A stretch of 10,335 bases of DNA from an uncultured Rhodospirillaceae bacterium (GTDB taxonomy: Bacteria > Pseudomonadota > Alphaproteobacteria > MPNO01): assembly GCA_937916005.1 (NCBI GenBank), contig CALGIA010000143.1, positions 1 through 10,335 on the forward strand. The letters are read 5' to 3'. Position 1 is the stretch's first letter. Each line of letters begins with the position of its first letter. Position numbers and translations under genes: made by a program. The notes beneath the pieces are model-generated. The model was given only the letters and a program-made list of their open reading frames with translations. It was not told the origin of the DNA and did no database searches. Shown here piece by piece: positions 1 through 6,727 of the stretch.

Positions 1-126
1 GGCATCGAATGGCTTGAGATCAAGTATGAATTCAAACCCAATTTTTTATCCAGTTGGCGCGACATTGATGGAAACGTCATGGCGATGGTTCGCTGGTTTA
101 TGGAAGACGCCCAACACAAAAAATAA
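1..126 (+). CDS. C-terminal end of an unrecognised protein (partial)
   Basis: The first 41 codons of the window, read in frame 1, form an open frame that ends in TAA at 124-126; the start lies outside the window. The peptide is rich in Trp, aromatic and charged residues (it begins GIEWLEIKYEFKPNF and ends MVRWFMEDAQHKK), which looks like a genuine protein tail rather than a chance frame. I do not recognise the family. A second + strand frame (2-190) is also open over this stretch, so the choice rests on protein-like composition only. The stretch is visibly more AT-rich than the genes to its right. It converges on the minus-strand dehydratase, with 82 bp between the two stop codons; I see no clear terminator in that gap. 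Confidence 0.5.
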   Translation, partial: GIEWLEIKYEFKPNFLSSWRDIDGNVMAMVRWFMEDAQHKK

Positions 127-208
127 TGCCCAGAACTTCCGGTGTCTTGTCCTTCGCCCTTGCGGGAAAAAGTTCAATGCAACGAATTAAATTTCTGAAA
201 CCAGGCAG

Positions 209-1303
209 CTAGCTCAACCCGTCCAGATCCAGCGTGATCCCCAGTCCCGGCGCCATCGGCAGGACGGAATTGCCGTCGATCACGGGCGGAACAGCGCCGG
301 GGCACAGCGAATGGAACAGGGGTGTTTCGTCGAACTGATGTTCCAGGATCATGAAATTGTCGAGCACGGCGGACACGTGGAGACTGGCCATGTGGGCGAC
401 CGGGCCGCTGGGGTTGTGGGGTGAGACCGCGACTTTCGCGTCGCCCGCCGCCATGGAGATGCGCTGCGTCTCGCTCAGCCCGCCGGTATATTTTACGTCG
501 GGCATGACCACGTCATAGATCCCGGCATCCAGAAATTCGTTGAAATCATCGATCCCCCCGCCCCGTTCGCCCCCGGCCAGCAGAATCAGGGCCTCGGCGG
601 CGCAGAGGTGCAGATGTTTCAGATCACCCATGAATTCGGCCTCTTCCGGCAGCGGGCATTCGACCCAGACCAGCCCCATCCCGCCTGCGGTTTTGATGAA
701 TTGTTCCGCCCGGACCGGGTTCATCCGCCAGTGACAATCGACCATCACGCCGATATCGGACCCAACCGCCCGGCACACGGCCTGGATGCGCGCGATGCCG
801 GCATCATAGAGCGCGTCGTCGTCATCATCCGGCGTCAGCCCGTCAAACGGCGCGATCTTGATGACCCGGTAGCCTGCCGCCAGGGCATGTTCGGCGCCGG
901 CCACGAAACCGTCGGGGGTGCGGTCATCGGTGCGCCGGTTGATATTGGCGTAAATCGGGATTTGGTCGCGCACCGCGCCGCCGAGCAATTGATGGACGGG
1001 AACCCCGGCGCGCTTGCCCCTGATATCCCACAGGGCCTGTTCAGTGGCGCTGATCACCGCGCGCGGGGTGGCCCCGGTTTTTGCATCGTACCGGACCAGC
1101 GCATCGATCTCGTCCTCGCTTCTGCCCTGGAGCATTTTGGCAAGCTCCCGGGACACCGCCAACAGCGCGTCTTCATGGCCGAACCGTGTGGCCTCGCCTA
1201 TGCCGCGCACCCCGTCGGACGTTTCCAGTTCGATAAAAAACCATTTGGTCTTTTCCGAAACGGTGACAATCGCGGGCGTGATCCGGGTGATGGTTTCTGC
1301 CAT
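209..1303 (-). CDS. Enolase-superfamily (mandelate racemase/muconate lactonizing type) dehydratase, galactonate-dehydratase-like
   Basis: This 364-residue protein has the normal length of the mandelate racemase subgroup. Enzymes of this group bind Mg2+ and remove a proton next to a carboxylate. The N-terminal capping domain covers about residues 1-115 and the (beta/alpha)7-beta barrel about 140-340. Visible candidate active-site residues are K149 in VIKIAPF, metal ligands D189, E215 and E246, the His two residues after the first ligand (D189-C-H191, the arrangement of D-galactonate dehydratase), H296 in SPHNPSGP and E321 at the end of a late strand. The second Lys of the classical KxK motif is Ala151, so a racemase using two opposed bases of the mandelate type is unlikely; acid-sugar dehydration is more likely. 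The ATG lies 5 bp after the stop of the aldo/keto reductase, so the two are co-transcribed and probably act on related sugar substrates. No strong Shine-Dalgarno is visible, which fits translational coupling. The exact substrate cannot be read from sequence. Confidence 0.88.
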   Translation of the reverse strand: MAETITRITPAIVTVSEKTKWFFIELETSDGVRGIGEATRFGHEDALLAVSRELAKMLQGRSEDEIDALVRYDAKTGATPRAVISATEQALWDIRGKRAGVPVHQLLGGAVRDQIPIYANINRRTDDRTPDGFVAGAEHALAAGYRVIKIAPFDGLTPDDDDDALYDAGIARIQAVCRAVGSDIGVMVDCHWRMNPVRAEQFIKTAGGMGLVWVECPLPEEAEFMGDLKHLHLCAAEALILLAGGERGGGIDDFNEFLDAGIYDVVMPDVKYTGGLSETQRISMAAGDAKVAVSPHNPSGPVAHMASLHVSAVLDNFMILEHQFDETPLFHSLCPGAVPPVIDGNSVLPMAPGLGITLDLDGLS

Positions 1304-1308
1304 GGGAA

Positions 1309-2277
1309 TTAAACCGTCGGTGCGTAGGTGGTGGGGAAATCCAGCCCGACGCCTTTTAAATGGCCGAACAGACCGCGGAGTTTACGGACATCTTCGGCGG
1401 GCAGCGGCGGGGCCAGGATTGACGCGATATTGCCGGCCAGATGATCCGGGTTGCCGGTGCCGAACAGCACCACATCGATTCCCGGTTGGTGCCGGACAAA
1501 CCGGTAGGCCGCGTCGATCACGCTCTGCGCGCCGCCCTCATGGATCAGGAAATCGAGCGGCCCGTCACCCATCGCCAGCTCGCGGTCGATCTTGCCGTCG
1601 TCGGCCAGCTTGACCATGCCGGCCCGCAGCCGGTCGGGCGAACTGAACAGGGACCGCACCGCGAACATGGCCAGGGCGCCGACATTGTTTTCCACCGCGC
1701 GCGGCAGAAGGTCGGCGCAGGCATTGTGGTTCATCAAATTTATGGCCAGCATCATCACGTCCCAGCAATCGTCATCCAGCGCGCGGCCCAACATCACTTG
1801 TTCGTGATCCATGGGCGCGGTTTCGGTAATGCCGATATGACGGACATTGCCCTTGTCGCGCTCAAGCATCAACGCCGGCCATAATTCGCCCACCGCGTGA
1901 TCATAGGAATTGATTGACACGCCGTGAAGCTGGAACAAATCGATGCAATCGCACCCCATGATGCGCAGCGACTCATGCAGGCCGGCCACCACTTCGGCGG
2001 CGGGGATCAGGCGTTTGCCTTTGTGGGCGCTGAATTTGGTGGAAATCACCACCGAATCCCGCGGAATTTCCGCCAAAACCCGCCCCAGCACTTCTTCCGT
2101 GCCGTAGCTATTCGCCGTATCGAGAAAATTCACGCCCAGATCGATTGCGCGCCGGACGAGATCGACGGCCCCCGCCATGTCGCCGCCGACGCCCAGCCCC
2201 AGCCGGGAGCTGCCGCCGCACCCAAGCCCCGCGACCCCGACCCGAAGCCCCGTCCGCCCTAAATTCGTATAATCCAT
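1309..2277 (-). CDS. Aldo/keto reductase family oxidoreductase
   Basis: This 322-residue protein is a TIM-barrel NAD(P)(H)-dependent oxidoreductase of the aldo/keto reductase superfamily. It opens with the typical YTNLGRTGLRVGVAGLGCGG strand and carries the catalytic tetrad D53 and Y58 (FLDTANSYG), K81 (VISTKFS) and H118 (LFQLHGV). The C-terminal cofactor segment around residues 268-285 (VVLFGTGNPDHL) resembles the usual V-x-G-x-x-x-x-x-x-L region. The overall style is that of bacterial sugar (aldose, fucose or galactose) dehydrogenases rather than aromatic-aldehyde reductases, but the substrate is an inference. It is the first gene of a minus-strand pair with the enolase-superfamily dehydratase. 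The ATG at 2275-2277 is the first good start; the 104 bp upstream are shared with the divergent Sec-GST promoter. Confidence 0.9.
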   Translation of the reverse strand: MDYTNLGRTGLRVGVAGLGCGGSSRLGLGVGGDMAGAVDLVRRAIDLGVNFLDTANSYGTEEVLGRVLAEIPRDSVVISTKFSAHKGKRLIPAAEVVAGLHESLRIMGCDCIDLFQLHGVSINSYDHAVGELWPALMLERDKGNVRHIGITETAPMDHEQVMLGRALDDDCWDVMMLAINLMNHNACADLLPRAVENNVGALAMFAVRSLFSSPDRLRAGMVKLADDGKIDRELAMGDGPLDFLIHEGGAQSVIDAAYRFVRHQPGIDVVLFGTGNPDHLAGNIASILAPPLPAEDVRKLRGLFGHLKGVGLDFPTTYAPTV

Positions 2278-2309
2278 GGATAGTATGATCTTTTTTGATG
2301 CGGTGTGTT

Positions 2310-2338
2310 TTGACTAACGCCCCGGCGCGCCATATCAT
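2310..2338 (+). promoter_or_regulatory. Predicted sigma70 promoter of the Sec-GST gene
   Basis: TTGACT at 2310-2315 and TATCAT at 2333-2338 each match the sigma70 consensus at 5 of 6 positions, with the ideal 17-bp spacer. Transcription would start near 2345, giving a leader of about 37 nt before the GTG at 2382. The -10 lies inside the first copy of a 10-bp direct repeat (CCATATCATT at 2330-2339 and 2348-2357). Confidence 0.6.
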
Positions 2339-2357
2339 TATGTATGACCATATCATT
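2330..2357. repeat. 10-bp direct repeat in the divergent promoter region
   Basis: CCATATCATT occurs at 2330-2339 and again at 2348-2357, with an 18-bp period. The first copy covers the predicted -10 box of the Sec-GST gene and the second covers the expected start of transcription. It may be a regulator binding site or simply a chance AT-rich repeat. Confidence 0.4.
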
Positions 2358-2368
2358 TCCACAAACAG

Positions 2369-2373
2369 AGGAG
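2369..2373 (+). promoter_or_regulatory. Ribosome binding site that fixes the Sec-GST start
   Basis: AGGAG at 2369-2373, within AGAGGAGAG, lies 8 nt before GTG at 2382. This places the start upstream of the in-frame TGA and is independent evidence that the ribosome enters before the TGA. The downstream GTG at 2439 has no comparable site. Confidence 0.75.
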
Positions 2374-2381
2374 AGCCCGCA

Positions 2382-3077
2382 GTGGTACATAAATATCACC
2401 TGATCAGCTCATTTACCTGACCCTGGGTTCAACGCGCCGTGATTGTTTTGCGTGTTAAGAACGTAGAGTTCGACGTTACCTATATCAACCTTCGGGAAAA
2501 GCCCGACTGGTTCCTGGAAATATCGCCCCACGGCAAGGTTCCGGTCCTCAAGGTCGACGATGAAATTCTGTTCGAATCAAACGCCATCGCCGAATATCTG
2601 GAGGAAACCAACGAGCCCAGGCTGCACCCGGCCGACCCCATCAAACGGGCGCGCAACCGGGCGTGGACCGATTTCACGCCCGATTTCTCCAAGGCGCTGA
2701 ACGGGATCTACTACACAAAAACCCGTGCAGACATGGAAGCCGGGCTTGAAAACTCCAAGGTTTACATCCAGCGGGTTGAAGACGCGCTGGCCGCGCGTGG
2801 CAATGACGGGCCGTTCTTCAATGACGACAAGTTCAGCCTGGTCGATGCGGCCTATGCGCCGTTTTTGCAGCGTTTCGAAGTCGCCGACCGGGTGCTGAAA
2901 ACCGGCCTGCTGAAAAACTTCCCGCTGGTTCAGGCGTGGAGCGATGTGCTGCTGGCCGACGAACGGGTCACCGGTTCCGTGGTGTCGAATTTCGAAGAAG
3001 AATTTCACGCCAACCTGATCCGCAAGGAATACTACGTGGCGTCATTGCTGGAGACCGACAGCGTGGCGGCCGAATAG
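2382..3077 (+). CDS. Selenocysteine-containing glutathione S-transferase-like protein (in-frame UGA read as Sec)
   Basis: Read from GTG 2382 through TGA 2418-2420, this encodes 231 residues with Sec at position 13. The N-terminal thioredoxin-fold domain (about 4-83) has the first strand KYHLISS, then F-T-Sec-P-W-V-Q-R, which is the Cys-Pro-aromatic active site of Omega/Beta-type GSTs with Cys replaced. GKVPVL with its cis-Pro (about 50-55) and FESNAIAEYL (about 63-72) form the glutathione site. The rest (about 90-215) is the all-helical C-terminal GST domain. Starting at the first downstream start, GTG 2439, would delete the first strand and the catalytic residue, so it is not a sensible start. 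The SD, promoter, post-UGA stem-loop and terminator all fit an expressed gene. An in-frame ATG at 2340 is an alternative start but has no SD and lies before the expected transcript start. As a Sec/Cys-type enzyme it is likelier to act as a glutathione-dependent thiol oxidoreductase or reductase than as a classical conjugating GST. Alternatives are a nonsense mutation or a base error. Confidence 0.82.
2418..2420 (+). other. In-frame UGA codon, predicted selenocysteine (Sec13)
   Basis: TGA occupies the position of the catalytic Cys in the T-C-P-W-V-Q-R motif. Frame is kept on both sides: K-Y-H-L-I-S-S-F-T before and P-W-V-Q-R-A-V-I-V-L after. TGA ends six other genes of the window, so general reassignment of TGA (for example to Trp) is not the explanation. 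Confidence 0.8.
2427..2462 (+). promoter_or_regulatory. Putative bacterial SECIS stem-loop
   Basis: Just after the UGA the message can fold as GTTC (2427-2430) with GAAC (2459-2462), then AACGCGC (2431-2437) with GCGTGTT (2450-2456, one G-U pair). There is a 2-nt AA bulge (2457-2458) and a 12-nt loop (2438-2449). The loop begins 17 nt after the UGA and has a G at its second position. This agrees with the known bacterial SECIS pattern: a hairpin inside the coding region, apical loop about 16-37 nt from the UGA, and G among the first two loop bases, recognised by SelB. The pairing was found by eye and its energy has not been computed. Confidence 0.65.
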
Positions 3078-3091
3078 GCTGACGGGCGTTT

Positions 3092-3126
3092 AAAAAAGGG
3101 CGGGGGATAAAACCCCCGCCTTTTTT
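3092..3126 (+). terminator. Intrinsic terminator after the Sec-GST gene
   Basis: An 8-bp perfect GC stem GGCGGGGG (3099-3106) / CCCCCGCC (3113-3120) with loop ATAAAA is followed by six T (3121-3126) and preceded by six A (3092-3097). It starts 14 nt after the TAG stop. The A-run makes it able to work on both strands, so it probably also ends the facing minus-strand GST transcript at 3178. Confidence 0.92.
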
Positions 3127-3177
3127 GTCCGCGCTGGATCGACGCTGATATGGGATTAGCAATTATTACCTATATGG

Positions 3178-3804
3178 TCATGCGGCTGCCGCGCGCAGCT
3201 TGCCCGCCGCCACCGCCGCCGGGCGGGTGATGCAGCGTTCCAGCCAGCGATCCACGTTTGGATAGGCCGACAGATCGAAATTGATGCGCCGCACCACCGA
3301 CACCACCCCGGCGACGTTGAGATCAGCCACCGAGAACCCATCGCCGACCAGCCAGTCGCGGCTGCCCAGGATATCATTGATGACTTTGAACGGCGCCTGG
3401 GCTGCCTGTTCCGCCTTCGCGGCGGCCGCTTCGTCGCGCTTGTCTTCGGGCAGCATGAAGCGGTTGAACAGGATGGTCACCAGCGGGGTTTCCAGCTCCA
3501 GCACGCCCCAGATGCTCCACTGGGTCGCCAGCGCATCGTCTTCCAGACTGGACGGGGTCAGCGGGCCCGGATACTTCCTGGCCAGATACAGGTTGATCGC
3601 CATGGATTCCCACAGCACCAGATCGCCGTCGCCCAGGGACGGTATTTTGCCGTTGGGATTGATGGCGAGATATTCCGGGGTCCGGGTTTCGCCCTTCTTG
3701 AAATCCACCGGGATGTTTTCGTAATCGATCCCCAACTCTTCCGCCATCCACAGCGTGCGATAGGCGCGCGATGCCGGCGTGCCATAAATCTTGATTTTGC
3801 TCAT
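3178..3804 (-). CDS. Glutathione S-transferase family protein (Ser-type)
   Basis: This 208-residue protein is a complete two-domain cytosolic GST. The N-terminal thioredoxin-fold domain (about 1-83) contains KIYGTPASRAYRTLW, where S12 is the likely residue that activates glutathione, NPNGKIPSL with the cis-Pro (about 49-57) and LWESMAINLYLARKY (about 63-77). The helical domain follows, including the conserved VADLNVAGVVSVV helix (about 158-170). The likely role is glutathione conjugation or thiol transfer to an unknown electrophile. The ATG at 3802-3804 has a GAGGG-type ribosome site about 10 nt upstream. It is divergent from the Rieske/halogenase cluster, with 85 bp between the two starts, and may share its control. 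It is not closely similar to the other two GSTs in the window and is not a recent duplicate by eye. Confidence 0.93.
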   Translation of the reverse strand: MSKIKIYGTPASRAYRTLWMAEELGIDYENIPVDFKKGETRTPEYLAINPNGKIPSLGDGDLVLWESMAINLYLARKYPGPLTPSSLEDDALATQWSIWGVLELETPLVTILFNRFMLPEDKRDEAAAAKAEQAAQAPFKVINDILGSRDWLVGDGFSVADLNVAGVVSVVRRINFDLSAYPNVDRWLERCITRPAAVAAGKLRAAAA

Positions 3805-3836
3805 TTATTTGGTCCCTCTGATTTGCGATGGTCCTT

Positions 3837-3864
3837 ACTATAGGCAAAGCACTATAGGCAAAGC
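3837..3864. repeat. Perfect 14-bp tandem repeat in the divergent GST/Rieske promoter region
   Basis: ACTATAGGCAAAGC occurs at 3837-3850 and again, directly adjacent, at 3851-3864. It lies 25 bp before the Rieske start codon in an 85-bp divergent intergenic space. It might be a two-site operator or a local slippage duplication. TACTAT-like bases resemble a -10 box, but I find no matching -35. Confidence 0.7.
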
Positions 3865-3889
3865 GCGGTTTGGGCAAAAGGACGACAGC

Positions 3890-5077
3890 ATGAACGATGG
3901 CGGCGGCGACGGGTCCGGATACGGACGCATCGGAAATCTCCCGGACGAAGACCCGACCCTGACCCGGGTTGGTCTCAACACGCCCATGGGCGAATTGCTG
4001 CGGCGCTACTGGCAGCCGGTCTGCCTGTCGGCGGAGCTTGACGATCTGCCCAGACGGATCCGCGTCATGGGCGAGGATCTGGTGGGATATCGCGACCGGA
4101 ACGGCCGGCCCGGCCTGCTCTATGCCCATTGCATCCATCGCGGCGCGTCGCTGGAATTCGGACAGATCGATGATGACGGCATTCGGTGCTGTTATCACGG
4201 CTGGTATTTCGACGCCGAGGGGCGCTGCCTCGACCAGCCCGCCGAGCCGCCCGGCAGCGACTACAAGGACAAGGTCCGCCAGCCCTGGTACCCGGTGCGG
4301 GAATATCGCGGGCTGGTCTTCGCCTATATGGGGCCGCCGGACAAAATCCCGGATTTCCCGGTGTTTGACGTTCTGGAGCGGGATGATTGCGACCACATCG
4401 CCTATCGCAATTATACAAGGGGAGAGATCGCCGACTGCAACTGGCTTCAGCTTCAGGAAAACGGCATCGACGGGTGGCATACCTTCGTGCTGCACACCTG
4501 GGACCGGGGCGTTCATAATTTTACCGACGCCTATGCCGCCCGGCCCGATCTGGATTTCCAGTCGACCGGACATGGCGTGCAATATATCCGCGACGCCACC
4601 CTGCCCAACGGCAACCGCTTTATCCGCATCAGCGAGGTGATCGTGCCGACCGCCCGGTCGATCCCGCCGCCAACCGTGGACGGCACGGACCCGGACAGCG
4701 AAACCGAACCGGCCCGCATGGTCGGCTGGTGGGTGCCGGTCGACGATACCCATACCATGGGGTTTCATATCGAGATGCGCCCGAGGGGCGCGCGGGGCGC
4801 CGCCTATCAGCCGACGGAGCCCTATGTACGGGATTACGTGGAACGCCAGCGCCGCCCCGATGACTGGGAAGCGCAGGTCGGCCAGGGCCCCATCGTGAAC
4901 CACGCCCGCGAACATCTGGGAACGTCCGACAGGGGCGTGGTGATGTTCCGCCGCCTGCTGCGCGACGGCATTGCCGCCATCGCCAAGGACAGGGACCCGC
5001 CGGGGATTTTACGAAACCAGAAATACCCGCTATACAAAATCGGCGCGCGCAACCAGGTCACCGCGCCGGACGACTGA
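3890..5077 (+). CDS. Rieske non-heme iron oxygenase, phthalate 4,5-dioxygenase/demethylase-like alpha subunit
   Basis: This 395-residue protein has the usual size of this family, which oxidises or demethylates aromatic and related substrates with O2 and electrons from a separate reductase. The Rieske [2Fe-2S] ligands are C81, H83, C100 and H103 (C-x-H, 16 residues, C-x2-H). The catalytic iron site is D194-x2-H197-x4-H202 in NGIDGWHTFVLH, with a C-terminal acidic ligand, probably D347 in SDRGVVMFRRLLRD. The opening TRVGLNTPMGELLRRYWQPV is typical of the group. I chose ATG 3890 because AAGGA lies about 7 nt upstream. An in-frame start at 3791 would add 33 residues that do not look like the family and would run through the tandem repeat. 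The halogenase follows after 23 bp. No ferredoxin or reductase is present in the window. Confidence 0.92.
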   Translation: MNDGGGDGSGYGRIGNLPDEDPTLTRVGLNTPMGELLRRYWQPVCLSAELDDLPRRIRVMGEDLVGYRDRNGRPGLLYAHCIHRGASLEFGQIDDDGIRCCYHGWYFDAEGRCLDQPAEPPGSDYKDKVRQPWYPVREYRGLVFAYMGPPDKIPDFPVFDVLERDDCDHIAYRNYTRGEIADCNWLQLQENGIDGWHTFVLHTWDRGVHNFTDAYAARPDLDFQSTGHGVQYIRDATLPNGNRFIRISEVIVPTARSIPPPTVDGTDPDSETEPARMVGWWVPVDDTHTMGFHIEMRPRGARGAAYQPTEPYVRDYVERQRRPDDWEAQVGQGPIVNHAREHLGTSDRGVVMFRRLLRDGIAAIAKDRDPPGILRNQKYPLYKIGARNQVTAPDD

Positions 5078-5100
5078 ACGGACAATGGGCATGTTTGAGT

Positions 5101-6669
5101 ATGGATAATAATCGGATCGACCATCTTACCATCGTGGGCGGCGGGGCGGCGGGATGGTTGTCTGCGGCCCTGTTGTCGAGCCTTCTGAATCGTCGCAACC
5201 AGGGCCCGGACGTTCGTATCACGGTCATCGAATCACCCCGTATCCCGCGCATCGGCGTCGGCGAAGCGACCACGCCAAGCTTCCGAAATACGTTGAAGCA
5301 TCTGGATATTCACGAAAAGGATTTCCTCAAGAGCTGCAACGGCACACTCAAAACCGCCGTTAAATTCGTCGGCTGGAACCAGGATGCCAACGGCGATCCA
5401 GGCACCTATTTCCATCCATTTTTCGCACCTGGCGGCGTCTATGGACAGTCGCCCGCCTATCATTATTTGAACCGGGCGCAGGCCGGGCCGGTCCCGAAAA
5501 TGGCGGAAATGCTGACGCCCGGGTCGGTATTTTTTGATGACCTCAAGGCGCCGCGCGGCCTCGACAGCGAGGATTACGAAGGCTTCGTCTCCTATGCCTA
5601 TCATCTCGACGCAACGCTGTTTGCCGACTATCTGAAGAAATTCTCCATCGCCATGGACGTCGAATTCATCCCCGACGAGGTGGTCGACGTGACCCTGGAT
5701 TCGCGCGGGTTCGTCACCGGGCTTACCCTGGAAGAGCGCGGCGACATTCCGGTCGAGTTCGTGCTGGACTGTTCCGGTTTTCAGGGGCTGGTAAGCCGCA
5801 AGGCGATGCGGGAGCCGTTTATCCCGTTCAACGAACATCTGCTGTGCGACCGGGCGATCGCCGCCCAAATCCCCTATCTGGATGAGGAACAGGGACGGAT
5901 CGAGCCTTTCACCTCGGCGACCGCCCTCTCCGCGGGATGGGTCTGGAAGGTTCCGTTATATTCACGCCGGGGCATGGGCTACGTATATTCCAGCGCCCAC
6001 ACCAGCGACGATCAGGCAATGGATGAGTTTCTCCGCTTTATCGGCGGGGGGCACAGCGCGGACGAAATGCGGATCATCCCCATGGAGGTCGGCCGGCTGC
6101 GGCGCAACTGGGTCAATAACTGCGTCTCCATCGGGCTCTCCGGCGGATTCGTCGAGCCGCTCGAGGCGACGGCGCTGCACTTCGTGCAAAATGCGATCTA
6201 CTGGCTGACCGAATATTTCCCCGACAAGCAGGTCAGCCCCGCCCTCGCCGACCGTTTCAATCACATGACCTCGGGCCTGTATGAGGAGATCCGCGACGTC
6301 ATCTCGCTCCACTACCATCTGTCGAACCGCGAAGACACTCCGTTCTGGCGCGCGGTGCGGCATGAGGTCCCGCCGCCCGACTCCCTGGCGCGGAAACTTG
6401 CCCTGTGGCGATGCAAGTTGCCAAGCCCGTATGACCGGGACGGGCCCTACAGCATCTTCAACGAATGGAGCTACATTTACGTCCTGGCCGGCAAGGGGTT
6501 CTTCGACGGCATCAAGTACCCGATCGGAAGCGTCGTTTCCGACGACGACTTCCGGGAATTTCTGGAAATTGTCGACCGGGAGCGTTCACAACTGCGCACG
6601 CTGGCGCCCGACCATGCGGAACTGATGCGTCAAATCCATTCCGCTGATTACACGCCCTGGCACGCCTGA
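5101..6669 (+). CDS. Flavin-dependent tryptophan-halogenase-family protein
   Basis: The 522-residue protein is full length for FADH2-dependent halogenases of the PrnA/RebH type. It has the FAD-binding GGGAAGW (about 13-19), the family motif GVGEATTPS (about 52-60), the candidate catalytic Lys K84 in GTLKTAVKF (equivalent to PrnA K79), the halogenase signature G-W-V-W-K-V-P at 279-285 (W-x-W-x-I/V-P) and GLSGGFVEPLEATAL (about 345-359), holding a conserved Glu. These residues predict HOCl or HOBr formation and transfer to an electron-rich substrate, but many family members do not use tryptophan, so the substrate is open. ATG 5101 is my choice; TTG 5095 in the same frame is possible, and neither has a strong Shine-Dalgarno. 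The 23-bp gap after the Rieske gene points to co-transcription. No flavin reductase is nearby. Confidence 0.92.
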   Translation: MDNNRIDHLTIVGGGAAGWLSAALLSSLLNRRNQGPDVRITVIESPRIPRIGVGEATTPSFRNTLKHLDIHEKDFLKSCNGTLKTAVKFVGWNQDANGDPGTYFHPFFAPGGVYGQSPAYHYLNRAQAGPVPKMAEMLTPGSVFFDDLKAPRGLDSEDYEGFVSYAYHLDATLFADYLKKFSIAMDVEFIPDEVVDVTLDSRGFVTGLTLEERGDIPVEFVLDCSGFQGLVSRKAMREPFIPFNEHLLCDRAIAAQIPYLDEEQGRIEPFTSATALSAGWVWKVPLYSRRGMGYVYSSAHTSDDQAMDEFLRFIGGGHSADEMRIIPMEVGRLRRNWVNNCVSIGLSGGFVEPLEATALHFVQNAIYWLTEYFPDKQVSPALADRFNHMTSGLYEEIRDVISLHYHLSNREDTPFWRAVRHEVPPPDSLARKLALWRCKLPSPYDRDGPYSIFNEWSYIYVLAGKGFFDGIKYPIGSVVSDDDFREFLEIVDRERSQLRTLAPDHAELMRQIHSADYTPWHA

Positions 6670-6688
6670 ACGGAATGAGGCGACAATC

Positions 6689-6708
6689 CGGCCGCGAATA
6701 TTCGGCCG
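6689..6708. repeat. Inverted repeat between the halogenase and the small membrane protein
   Basis: CGGCCG (6689-6694) and CGGCCG (6703-6708) flank CGAATATT and can form a 6-bp stem with an 8-nt loop. No T-run follows, so it is not a standard intrinsic terminator. It could be a partial attenuator, a processing or stability hairpin, or an operator. Confidence 0.4.
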
Positions 6709-6727
6709 TACAAATCAGGAGATCGTT

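Noticed and set aside
127..208. Possible terminator between the convergent first gene and the dehydratase
   Set aside because: Only a weak CCCTTGCGGG pairing with a short A-run is present; it is not enough to call a terminator.
608..1312. 234-codon + strand frame
   Set aside because: It is antisense to the enolase-superfamily gene, which has its candidate catalytic residues in place; the peptide has no recognisable fold.
2577..3008. 143-codon minus-strand frame within the Sec-GST
   Set aside because: It is a shadow of the GST coding frame on the other strand, without ribosome site or family match.
2439..3077. GST-like gene starting at GTG 2439, as an ORF finder would call it
   Set aside because: This start deletes the first beta strand and the catalytic motif of the GST fold and has no ribosome site. 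The longer reading through the UGA explains the sequence much better.
3791..3889. 33-residue N-terminal extension of the first Rieske protein
   Set aside because: It overlaps the start of the divergent GST and runs through the tandem repeat; ATG 3890 has a good ribosome site and matches the family N-terminus.
3374..4915. 513-codon open frame on the minus strand
   Set aside because: It runs antisense to the Rieske gene and out of frame over the GST gene. The opposite strand has clear Rieske and GST motifs; the long frame is a GC-rich codon-bias shadow.
5091..5108. Five-codon leader frame ATG TTT GAG TAT GGA TAA overlapping the halogenase start
   Set aside because: It is too short to judge and shows no attenuator structure or codon bias; probably chance.
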